Assembly: GCA_902773295.1 (NCBI GenBank) | Contig: CACYDT010000124.1 | Span: forward strand, 1-32,464 | Source of the DNA: an uncultured Veillonellaceae bacterium | GTDB taxonomy: Bacteria > Bacillota > Negativicutes > Selenomonadales > Selenomonadaceae | Direction of reading: 5' to 3' | DNA length: 32,464 nucleotides | Part shown: in pieces, positions 1 through 6,549 of the stretch | How the letters are laid out: every line of letters begins with the position of its first letter | Numbering within the stretch: position 1 is the stretch's first letter | The notes under the pieces: model-generated | The model's database searches: none | Seen by the model: only the letters and a program-made list of their open reading frames with translations | Told to the model about the DNA's origin: nothing | Position numbers and translations under genes: made by a program

Positions 1-56
1 CACATGCAAAAAAAATTATTTCCCTCGAATTGCATCCCCCAAATACCGCACACTGC

Positions 57-85
57 TTTACAAAAGTCTGAAATACGGTTATGAT
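57..85 (+). promoter_or_regulatory. Sigma70-type promoter for the SIMPL/acyltransferase pair
   Basis: A -35 TTTACA at 57-62 and a -10 TATGAT at 80-85 are separated by exactly 17 bases. The predicted transcript starts near 92, which rules out an in-frame ATG at 81 and supports the start at 123. Called by eye from the consensus only. Confidence 0.6.
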
Positions 86-122
86 ACAATCAGAATATGA
101 ATTCAAAGGAAGGAGTATCGCT

Positions 123-836
123 ATGAAAGCATCGAAAACCTCATGGATCCTCTTTTTGTTCGTCCTCTTTTTGGCTTTGCCGAACATGGCATCTGCCTCA
201 GAGGCAGATGCATCTGTTCTGTCCGTCACCGGCGAGGGAAGTGCCCAAGGCGCTCCCGACCAAGCCACTCTGACCATCAGCGTCACCAACCATGCATCAG
301 ACGCCAAAGCCGCCCAAGGAGAAAATGCCGCCAGAGCCGCCGACATACAAAATGCATTGAAATCCATGGGAATTGACGGCAAGGACATCCAGACCCGCAA
401 CTATTCCTTCTATCCGACCTATCGCAAAGACAGCGGGCATGAAGACGAAATCAACGGATACCAGGCAAGCAATTCCATCCTCGTAACCGTCCATGACCTG
501 AATCTCATCGGGCAGGCAATTGATACCGCCTTGTCCCATGGTGCAAACCATATCGAAGGATTGGAGTTCTCCCTCCGGGATACGGAAAAGATGCGCAGAG
601 AAGCACTGGCCGCAGCGATCCGCAATGCGAAAAGCAAGGCCGGCATCATCGCCCGGGAACTCGGCATGCACATCGCAGGCATCAAAAACGTCTCGGAAAG
701 CACAAGCAGCGCGAGGCAACGTAACTATAATCTGGCAAAAATGGCAAACATCGGCGGTAGGGACGACAGCACTCCCATTGAGATTGGGACACTCACCCTG
801 GAGGCTTCCGTCCATATCGATTTTATCCTCAAATGA
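123..836 (+). CDS. SIMPL domain (DUF541) exported protein
   Basis: 237 residues. The start at 123 has the site AAAGGAAGGAG at 105-115; the longer in-frame start at 81 lies inside the -10 box. A signal peptide covers about residues 1-25 (basic MKASK, hydrophobic core, cleavage near ASA-SEA). The mature part matches the SIMPL/DUF541 layout: an early SVTGEG strand, an A/N/K-rich helix, then TRNYSFYPTY and a GYQASNSI segment, close to the usual family length. Family members are periplasmic or membrane-attached and mostly of undefined role; some bind signalling or outer-membrane partners. The acyltransferase gene follows after 15 bases, so the two are probably co-transcribed. The family call is firm; the function is not known. 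Confidence 0.85.
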   Translation: MKASKTSWILFLFVLFLALPNMASASEADASVLSVTGEGSAQGAPDQATLTISVTNHASDAKAAQGENAARAADIQNALKSMGIDGKDIQTRNYSFYPTYRKDSGHEDEINGYQASNSILVTVHDLNLIGQAIDTALSHGANHIEGLEFSLRDTEKMRREALAAAIRNAKSKAGIIARELGMHIAGIKNVSESTSSARQRNYNLAKMANIGGRDDSTPIEIGTLTLEASVHIDFILK

Positions 837-851
837 CAAGGAGTTTTCGGC

Positions 852-1988
852 TTGAAAAAACCACGTCTGGCTGCGATTGAATATATCCGCGGGATTTCCA
901 TGATGGGTGTCATCGGTATCCATGTCGGTTCCGACTATCTTTCAAACCCCTCTGCCAATCTCCACCTCATTGCGTTTTTCGAAGTATTCACACGTTTCAG
1001 TGTCCCTATCTTTTTCTTTATCTCTGCCTTTGGCCTTTTCTACAACCTCGACATCAACGAAACTTTCCACTACAAAGATTTCTTGAAGCGCCGCCTCCGC
1101 ACGGTGCTGGTTCCCTACCTGTTCTGGTCTTTTTTCTATCTCACGGTAAACCACATCTTCCACGCCGCCCCGTTCCCGGGCCCTTCGGAACTTGGCAGGC
1201 TCTTCTTCTTCGGCATCACCCACTATCACCTCTATTTCCTGGTCATCCTCCTGTGGTTCTATCTTCTCATGCCCGTATGGATTGCCATGATACGCCGTAT
1301 GAATCTGAGGAGCCTTGCTCTGCTGCTCCTGTTCCAGATTGCGTTCAACTATGTTTCCAGTTTCAGCCCGACCCTCTATTACTATGTCGCCGATCTCCCC
1401 GACGATTCCCTCCTCAAATCCCTCCTTGCCTATCGCCTGAATTATTGGGTGCTCCATTACATCTTCATCTTCCTTCTCGGCGGATGGCTGTCCGTGCATA
1501 TAGATCAGTTCCATGCATTCATGCAGAAATATCGTATGGGGATCTGTGTTTTTTTCTGGGCCTCCCTCCTCTCTCTGCTGGGCTACTACTACAAGCTCAT
1601 CTATTCCGGCGCGTCCCTGCTGCAAGGCATCTATAGTGCGCATCAGCTCTGCCCTGCAGGCGTTCTTTATACCATAGGTGCCTCCATCTTCTTCTTCACT
1701 CTGTTCACTTACCAGAAATATCCTTCCTTCCTCAACCCTTTGTTTTCCTTTCTGGGCCGTCATTCCTATTTTTCCTACCTGGCACATCCGCTTTTCCTGA
1801 CCTCTTACAGCCTGCTGCTGGCTCAGTCCGGCTATATCATGACGGCTCCCCTCTCACTTCTCACGTACTTTTTGGTTCTTTCTTCCGTTTTGGCGGCAGC
1901 AGTTGTCTTCCGTTGCATCGGAACATGGATCCCCATCATCAACCAGGTGACCATAGGCGTTTCTTCGCAAAAAAATAACGCCGGATAG
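852..1988 (+). CDS. Acyltransferase-3 family integral membrane protein
   Basis: 378 residues from a TTG start preceded by AAGGAG at the end of the SIMPL gene. The N-terminus has the family signature RLAAIEYIRGISMMGVIGIH, with the conserved His in the first membrane helix. About ten hydrophobic segments follow, with an R/K-rich loop (FLKRRLRTVLVPYLFW) after the second, as in OafA/WecH-like O-acetyltransferases. Such enzymes move acetyl or other acyl groups from the cytoplasmic to the outer face and onto surface glycans or lipids. The substrate cannot be told here. The gene sits far from the polysaccharide cluster, so a link is only possible. No clear terminator follows it. Confidence 0.88.
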   Translation: MKKPRLAAIEYIRGISMMGVIGIHVGSDYLSNPSANLHLIAFFEVFTRFSVPIFFFISAFGLFYNLDINETFHYKDFLKRRLRTVLVPYLFWSFFYLTVNHIFHAAPFPGPSELGRLFFFGITHYHLYFLVILLWFYLLMPVWIAMIRRMNLRSLALLLLFQIAFNYVSSFSPTLYYYVADLPDDSLLKSLLAYRLNYWVLHYIFIFLLGGWLSVHIDQFHAFMQKYRMGICVFFWASLLSLLGYYYKLIYSGASLLQGIYSAHQLCPAGVLYTIGASIFFFTLFTYQKYPSFLNPLFSFLGRHSYFSYLAHPLFLTSYSLLLAQSGYIMTAPLSLLTYFLVLSSVLAAAVVFRCIGTWIPIINQVTIGVSSQKNNAG

Positions 1989-2030
1989 AATTTTTGATGA
2001 AAATTTATACTCATGTATACTTTAAGAATT

Positions 2031-2072
2031 CCTTATATGATATATAATAGGTGTAATTCATTTCATATAAGG
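2031..2072 (+). promoter_or_regulatory. Promoter with a 10-bp dyad upstream of the LuxR-type gene
   Basis: A perfect -10 TATAAT lies at 2043-2048 with only a weak -35. It is flanked by a perfect inverted repeat: CCTTATATGA at 2031-2040 and TCATATAAGG at 2063-2072, centres 32 bases apart. The right arm contains the ribosome site (AAGGAG). A second, overlapping dyad, TTATAT-GAT-ATATAA, covers the -10. This could be an operator for autoregulation or, if transcription starts upstream, an RNA hairpin hiding the ribosome site. Confidence 0.5.
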
Positions 2073-2082
2073 AGTAAGACAC

Positions 2083-2823
2083 ATGCCCCCCAACAACGAG
2101 GAAAAAGAAATTCTTGATTTGACGCGCAAGATTCTCTATGCCTATTATGTTGAGAACGACCTGGATATCCTCTTCGATTACATGGCCTCCGACATCATAT
2201 GGGTAGGTGTAGCGAAATCTGCTTACGCAGAAGGAAAGGAAACAGTGAAAAAGCGCTTTCTCCAAGGTTATTCTTCCATGTTTCCATGCAAGCTTTTCGA
2301 TGTATTTTTACGTGCAGTTCCTATCGGCGATAACCATTGGCTCTGCATTTTCTGCAATGATGTAGAGCCGCAAAACACCAGCCTGTACACCATGCGCGAA
2401 AACCAGCACTCCTCGGTTCTTTATCGCAGGCTGCCCTCTCCACAGTTCGATGAGGAAAAACACATCGAAAAGAAATGGGAGATCGTCCATCTCAACAATT
2501 CCATCGCCTGGTCAAAACTGGCAGAAAAGGAGCTGTTCGCCCTGCAGGCCGCGCGGAAAAACCGCCGGCTCTTCCGCGGTTCCCGCAAGACGGATTCCCG
2601 GGAACGGCTTATTATCACGCTTCTCCGGCAAGGATTGTCCAACCGTGAAATTGCGGAACATATGAGCGTTGCCGAAATCACAGTCAAAAAGGCACTTTCC
2701 AAGCTCTACCGGAAATATGGCGTAACCAACCGCACGGGATTGATCATACATTTCACCAACAATAACAACTGCAATGGCAAATGCAACGGCAACGGCGATG
2801 GCAATAGCAATGGCAACAAATGA
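2083..2823 (+). CDS. LuxR-type regulator with N-terminal SnoaL-like domain
   Basis: 246 residues, ATG start 7 bases after AAGGAG. Residues about 8-140 look like a SnoaL/NTF2-like alpha+beta sensor (ILDLTRKILYAYYVENDLD, then FDYMASDIIWVGV and a late WEIVHLNNS strand). Residues about 172-224 are a LuxR/GerE helix-turn-helix (LLRQGLSNREIAEHMSVAEI, then TVKKALSKLYRKYGV). There is no receiver domain, so the N-terminal pocket is probably the input. The last 22 residues are an Asn/Gly/Lys-rich tail from simple-sequence codons. Likely a transcription factor, perhaps autoregulated through the dyad upstream. Target genes and ligand are unknown. Confidence 0.8.
   Translation: MPPNNEEKEILDLTRKILYAYYVENDLDILFDYMASDIIWVGVAKSAYAEGKETVKKRFLQGYSSMFPCKLFDVFLRAVPIGDNHWLCIFCNDVEPQNTSLYTMRENQHSSVLYRRLPSPQFDEEKHIEKKWEIVHLNNSIAWSKLAEKELFALQAARKNRRLFRGSRKTDSRERLIITLLRQGLSNREIAEHMSVAEITVKKALSKLYRKYGVTNRTGLIIHFTNNNNCNGKCNGNGDGNSNGNK
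2755..2820 (+). repeat. Low-complexity AAC/GGC/AAT codon repeat ending the LuxR-type gene
   Basis: The last 22 codons alternate AAC, AAT and GGC, with imperfect hexamers GGCAAC and GGCAAT. They encode a tail beginning TNNNNCNGKC and ending NGNK. The purine-rich hexamer reiteration looks like slippage-derived sequence added after the HTH domain. Confidence 0.8.
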
Positions 2824-2828
2824 GGATA

Positions 2829-2869
2829 CATGAGGGAAGGGAGAGGCAATGCCTCTCCCTTCCCTCATG
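2829..2869. terminator. 19-bp perfect hairpin between convergent genes
   Basis: The arms 2829-2847 and 2851-2869 are perfectly complementary (CATGAGGGAAGGGAGAGGC and its complement) around a 3-base AAT loop. It sits 5 bases after the regulator stop and directly against the stop of the opposite gene, so it probably ends or stabilises both transcripts. Neither side has a T tract, so it is not a classical intrinsic terminator. Confidence 0.5.
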
Positions 2870-3595
2870 TCATTGATTGTCCTGTGCCTCATGAGGAGGT
2901 TCCCCAGGGAAACCTCCCATGCCGTGCATGCCCTCAGGGTCTCCGGGCTGCATCATCCCGTCCGGGGCATCATGCCCCCAGCGATCCAACCGCAGCTTCC
3001 CCTCATCCACACCCAAGGAATTTGCCACATCCTTCCAGTGATTATTGATCTTCTTCATGTCCAGCACAGACTGGAGGTCTTTTCCCGATGCCTTCGAAAG
3101 AATGCCTGCCATCTCAATATCACGCGCTTGGTATCCATTCTTCAGGAGCTTCTTTGCCGTATCCAGTTCCACATTGCCATGCCCGGCAATACGCTCTGCC
3201 GTAAGGCTGTCCAGCTCGCCCTTCATTTGCTCCCCCGTGATTCCCAGGGATTCCTGGACATCCCTCCAGTGCTTGTCCTTCGTCTTCATGGACAGCACCT
3301 CCCGGAAGGATTTTCCGCTGATCTTCGCCAGCATGGCAGCATGCCCGATATTCCGGAAATCCTCCTTCTCGTTCATGGCCTTCAAAACCTCGTCCTTGCT
3401 GACATGAAAGGTATCCGCAATCTTCCCGGCCATCTCTTCCCTGTTCATTTGCGGCATCTGGCGATGACCTGCCAGTCCCCTGGATTCCATCCTGTCTTTT
3501 CCGCCATTGTCCTTCGCGGCCTGCACATAGGTCAGGCTGCCTGTCAGCAGGACGGCTCCTGCAACTACGCCTGCGATCATTTTCTTTGTCATCAT
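2870..3595 (-). CDS. Exported protein with two internal repeats, unknown function
   Basis: About 241 residues. GGAGG lies directly before an ATG at 3601, so the third or fourth Met codon (3595 or 3592) is better spaced; 3595 is used. A signal peptide is clear (MTKKMIAGVVAGAVLLTG, cleavage near VQA-AK). The mature protein has two related segments. The first runs through HAAMLAKISGKSFREVLSMK and then HWRDVQESLGI; the second through MAGILSKASGKDLQSVLDMK and then HWKDVANSLGV. The shared pattern is A-x-LAK-x-SGK-x(3-4)-VL-x-MK, then HW-(R/K)-DV and SLG. The C-terminal tail is Gly/Pro/Met/Asp-rich. I do not recognise a named family; a periplasmic or envelope helical-repeat protein is likely. Confidence 0.75.
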   Translation of the reverse strand: MMTKKMIAGVVAGAVLLTGSLTYVQAAKDNGGKDRMESRGLAGHRQMPQMNREEMAGKIADTFHVSKDEVLKAMNEKEDFRNIGHAAMLAKISGKSFREVLSMKTKDKHWRDVQESLGITGEQMKGELDSLTAERIAGHGNVELDTAKKLLKNGYQARDIEMAGILSKASGKDLQSVLDMKKINNHWKDVANSLGVDEGKLRLDRWGHDAPDGMMQPGDPEGMHGMGGFPGEPPHEAQDNQ

Positions 3596-3745
3596 CTTCA
3601 TCCTCCATCATCGCCTTTCAAAAATTTTTATGCTTCCTTTTGATGATTTTATTTTATCTTGCAGGAATTAGAGTCCCTTTAGTCGAACATTAGAATTGCG
3701 TAAGAAATGCACCCAAAGAACCAAGGAAAAGAGGTGACTCGTAGT

Positions 3746-3955
3746 ATGACAGAGCAGGATTTGGAGAAACTCGTCCAGAACAAGCTCACGGAAGCTTGCA
3801 AATCGGCAGAGCATCCCAAGAAATTCTTCATCACCGCTAACGGCCGTGGCGTCACGGACGGCGGCGACCTTTACAATGCTTTGCTCCAGGATGTCATTCA
3901 AGTTGTACAAAAGGGCATGACCGATGTCCTCAAGGAAGCGCTTCTCAAGAAATAA
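3746..3955 (+). CDS. Small conserved-looking acidic/amphipathic protein, unknown
   Basis: 69 residues from ATG 3746 with GAGGTG at 3731-3736; an in-frame GTG at 3734 with AAGGAAAAGAG upstream is an alternative. The sequence begins MTEQDLEKLVQNKLTEA, has a central HPKKFFITANGRGVTDGGD, and ends in an amphipathic helix (LYNALLQDVIQVVQKGMTDV) with a Lys-rich end. No signal peptide, membrane segment or Cys motif is seen, so it is probably cytoplasmic. A strong intrinsic terminator follows directly, which supports a real single-gene transcript. I cannot assign a function. Confidence 0.65.
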   Translation: MTEQDLEKLVQNKLTEACKSAEHPKKFFITANGRGVTDGGDLYNALLQDVIQVVQKGMTDVLKEALLKK

Positions 3956-3965
3956 TACCGAGAGC

Positions 3966-4012
3966 AAGAGACCGGCATTTCGTGGATGGTCACGAAATGC
4001 CGGTCTCTTTTC
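3966..4012 (+). terminator. Intrinsic terminator after the 69-residue gene
   Basis: Arms 3966-3984 and 3991-4009 pair perfectly over 19 bp (AAGAGACCGGCATTTCGTG and its complement) around a 6-base loop, followed by TTTT at 4008-4011. The converging gene at 4026-4313 may use the same hairpin from the other side, where the T tract is poor. Confidence 0.88.
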
Positions 4013-4025
4013 CCAGGAATCCCTA

Positions 4026-4313
4026 TCAAAATTCCTTCATTTCCCTGTCGCTTCCCTCGATGAAGCGGACAAACATGTCCGGCGCGACAATTTCATCATC
4101 CAGCTGGATAATGCACTGATGCATCCGGATAGAAACCCACCGTCCAGCATGGCTGGCATGGATCTCATCTGCCAGTTCTTCCTCGTAATGCGCCTTGAAG
4201 GTCTCTGCCGTACTCTTGCTGGAAGATACATTGAGCACCGTGGAAAAGACATTCTCCTCTCCTTCCCCGTATTCCAGCTTCAGAACCACAAACAATTTCA
4301 TATTTTTTTTCAA
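4026..4313 (-). CDS. Small unknown protein downstream of the two-component system
   Basis: 95 residues from a TTG at 4313, chosen because AGAGGTGG lies about 7 bases before it. An ATG at 4331 has no ribosome site, and an ATG at 4301 (MKLFVVLKLEYGE) lies too far from it. The protein opens with a beta strand (MKLFVVLKLEYGEGEENVFS), then an Ala/Glu helix (TAETFKAHYEEELADEIHAS), then strands WVSIRMHQCIIQLDDEIV. It has no signal peptide or membrane segment. The gene starts about 50 bases after the histidine kinase stop on the same strand, so it may be the last gene of that operon. Function unknown. Confidence 0.6.
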   Translation of the reverse strand: MKKNMKLFVVLKLEYGEGEENVFSTVLNVSSSKSTAETFKAHYEEELADEIHASHAGRWVSIRMHQCIIQLDDEIVAPDMFVRFIEGSDREMKEF

Positions 4314-4363
4314 GCAGCCCACCTCTTTCATCGAAGATTTTCAGGAATACCCCTATGATTTTT

Positions 4364-5731
4364 TTATTCAACAAATGGCGCATTTTTTCCTTCTTCTCTT
4401 TTTTCGTCTTCTGCCCACGGATTCAGCCTTGACTTCAGCCGTACTCTGAGCTGCACAATAAATTTCGTGCCTCTGCCCGGCTCGCTCTCCACAGCGATCG
4501 TGCCCTTGTGGAGATTCACGATTTCCTGTGCGATTGCCAGCCCCAGCCCATTTCCGCCCATTTCCCTGGAACGCGCCTTGTCCACACGGTAAAATCGGTC
4601 AAAGATACGTTCCTGATCTTCCTTGGAGATGCCAATCCCCGTATCCTGCACGGTAAAGCGGACAAGCCCCTTCTCTGCCATGGAAAGACCCACAGAGATC
4701 TTGCCTTGTTTCTGGGTATACTTCACGGCATTGTCCACGAGAATGAGAACCAGTTGCTTGATTTTCTGTTCATCTGCCTGGATCTCTGCCTTCTCCACCC
4801 CCAAAACCGCCGAAATCTCGATTTCCTTCTTCTCGGCCAATGGCTGCATGACGCGGACAGTCTGCTGAAGCAATGCGGCCAGATCGAACTTTGACAGCTT
4901 CACCTTCAATGCCTGGTTGTCGCTGCGCGCCACAATGAGAAGATCGCTTACAAGCTTCGTCATCTTCTTGACTTCATCCCGGACATCACCAATCACCTGC
5001 TTCAGGAAGGGAGACTTGATGGACGGGTCGTTTTCCAGGAGATCTGCAGATGCCATAACCACGGCCAGCGGCGTCCTCAATTCATGCGATGCATCCGCCG
5101 CGAACTGGCGCTGCTTCTCATAGGCTTCCCGCAAGGGAATGATTGCCCTTCCGGACATGACATGCCCTACGGCCGTAGCGATAACAAGCGCTATCACGCC
5201 GAGAAGAATCAACGCATAGGTTGCTTTCTGCATGCCATTGTACATGGCAGTGACATCCTTGCCGACATATACAGTCTGCGGAATGCCTCCCTCCTGATAT
5301 ACCCTGCAAGCCGTCATCATCACTCTTGTGAGGCGCCCCTTTTCATCCGGCTTCCCATAGACCGCCACATCGCCTTCCTCCACGCTCCAATTGGATATGG
5401 CATCCAGGATGAACGGCTCAATGCGAAAAGAGGCACGGGAAAAATTCACAAGGCGCCCATCATCATCGAAAATATAGAAAAAAAGACGATCGTTTGAGTT
5501 CTTGTAGAGATTGTTGTCATCGAAAATGATTTCGGGATGCTGGTTGAAATACGCCTGTGCCTCCGCAACATTGGAAGCCGTATCGATCAGCTCCCCGGCT
5601 TGCTCCGATGAAATCGACCACTCCATAGTCTTGTGCACGCCAAAAATCAGGACAACAAGAAATACGCACATGATGCAGGAATAGAACAGGGTCAGCTGCC
5701 TCCGCCCTTTTCCAAACATACCTACCGACAT
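4364..5731 (-). CDS. Membrane sensor histidine kinase
   Basis: 455 residues. Membrane helix 1 at about 13-33, an extracytoplasmic sensor of about 135 residues, and helix 2 at about 170-192. The kinase core has the H-box ADASHELRTPLAV (phospho-acceptor His216), N-box DNAVKYT (Asn334), G1 DTGIGIS (Asp363), F-box FDRFYRVDKARS and G2 GGNGLGLAIAQ. I see no obvious HAMP domain; a short VMSGRAIIPLREAYEKQRQF linker joins helix 2 to the H-box. It starts 2 bases after the response-regulator stop, so the pair is one operon and should work together. The stimulus is unknown. The acidic, basic-flanked C-terminal tail extends past the usual end of the ATPase domain. Confidence 0.93.
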   Translation of the reverse strand: MSVGMFGKGRRQLTLFYSCIMCVFLVVLIFGVHKTMEWSISSEQAGELIDTASNVAEAQAYFNQHPEIIFDDNNLYKNSNDRLFFYIFDDDGRLVNFSRASFRIEPFILDAISNWSVEEGDVAVYGKPDEKGRLTRVMMTACRVYQEGGIPQTVYVGKDVTAMYNGMQKATYALILLGVIALVIATAVGHVMSGRAIIPLREAYEKQRQFAADASHELRTPLAVVMASADLLENDPSIKSPFLKQVIGDVRDEVKKMTKLVSDLLIVARSDNQALKVKLSKFDLAALLQQTVRVMQPLAEKKEIEISAVLGVEKAEIQADEQKIKQLVLILVDNAVKYTQKQGKISVGLSMAEKGLVRFTVQDTGIGISKEDQERIFDRFYRVDKARSREMGGNGLGLAIAQEIVNLHKGTIAVESEPGRGTKFIVQLRVRLKSRLNPWAEDEKREEGKNAPFVE

Positions 5732-5733
5732 AG

Positions 5734-6411
5734 CTATTTTCCAGCCTCCAGTTTATATCCTACTCCACGGACTGTCTTGATCAGATTCTGCCCATCCTCC
5801 GGTTCTAATTTCTTCCTCAGGATTTTCATATAGGAATCGATATTGTTGGAACTCACATCCGATTCCAGTCCCCAGATGCGATCCAGAATGATATCCCTCG
5901 GCACGACAATGCCGATATTCTGCGCCAGCAGATCGAAAATCTGGAACTCCCTTGGGGAAAGCTGGATGACCTGGTTCTTCTTTTTGAGGACTTTTGCCGT
6001 GCGGTTCAGTGTAAAATCCCCTACCTCCACGATATCCTGCTGAATTTTTTGAGTGCTGCGCCTCCCCAATGCCCTGAGTCTTGCCAGAAGCTCCGCAAAC
6101 TCAAAAGGCTTCACCAGATAATCATCCGCCCCGGCATCGAGACCCGTCACCCGGTCTTCCACCGAGTCCCTGGCCGTCAGCATGAGCACCGCCTTCTCAT
6201 AACCGTCCCTCCTGAGCCGGGCGCAAGCATCCACACCGGTCTCTCCCGGCATCATCCAGTCCAGGATCAGGATGTCATAATCCGTGTACATGGCATACTC
6301 GTAGATGTCGCTGCCATTCGTAATCCATTCCACAGAAATCTCATTCTGCTCCAGCATGTATTGTATGAGTTTCCCCAATCGTTTATCGTCTTCTGCCAAA
6401 AGCACTCGCAT
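5734..6411 (-). CDS. OmpR/PhoB-family response regulator
   Basis: 225 residues, ATG preceded by GGGAGGG. The receiver domain (1-118) has the acidic pair Asp8/Asp9, phospho-acceptor Asp51 in LILDWMMPG, Thr79 and Lys101 in LVKPF. The C-terminal winged helix (about 130-222) contains LSPREFQIFDLLAQNIG, the recognition region SSNNIDSYMKILRKKL and the wing TVRGVGYKLE. It is a typical DNA-binding regulator activated by the kinase encoded directly downstream. A dyad around its own -10 region suggests possible autoregulation. The targets cannot be read from the window. Confidence 0.95.
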   Translation of the reverse strand: MRVLLAEDDKRLGKLIQYMLEQNEISVEWITNGSDIYEYAMYTDYDILILDWMMPGETGVDACARLRRDGYEKAVLMLTARDSVEDRVTGLDAGADDYLVKPFEFAELLARLRALGRRSTQKIQQDIVEVGDFTLNRTAKVLKKKNQVIQLSPREFQIFDLLAQNIGIVVPRDIILDRIWGLESDVSSNNIDSYMKILRKKLEPEDGQNLIKTVRGVGYKLEAGK

Positions 6412-6422
6412 GCGTAACCCTC

Positions 6423-6443
6423 CCGTTACCTATACTATAACGG
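6423..6443 (-). promoter_or_regulatory. Putative promoter and dyad before the response regulator
   Basis: On the minus strand a TATAGT -10 candidate (6434-6439) lies between the arms CCGTTA (6423-6428) and TAACGG (6438-6443), with a direct GGTAA repeat nearby. No good -35 is visible, which fits activator dependence. Weak evidence, read by eye. Confidence 0.35.
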
Positions 6444-6477
6444 CTTACCGTGAAAAAACACTGAATCCGGTTTTGAT

Positions 6478-6513
6478 AAAAAAGGCGCTGCCACAAAAAT
6501 GTGACAGCGCCTT
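6478..6513 (-). terminator. Intrinsic terminator of nifJ
   Basis: Read on the minus strand, a stem of AAGGCGCTG with CAGCGCCTT (6482-6490 and 6505-6513) extends through a mismatch to further GTG/CAC pairs, then runs into six T residues (A run at 6478-6483 on the plus strand). It separates nifJ from the response-regulator operon, which reads in the same direction. Confidence 0.88.
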
Positions 6514-6549
6514 CTGGCAGGGAAACATTCCCCGATTCAAACCGATTTT

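Noticed and set aside
81-122. ATG at 81 as start of the SIMPL gene
   Set aside because: It lies in the -10 box of the likely promoter and would put 14 polar residues before the signal peptide.
942-1787. Minus-strand frame opposite the acyltransferase
   Set aside because: Glu-rich low-quality translation arising from the Phe/Leu codons of the membrane protein; no family features.
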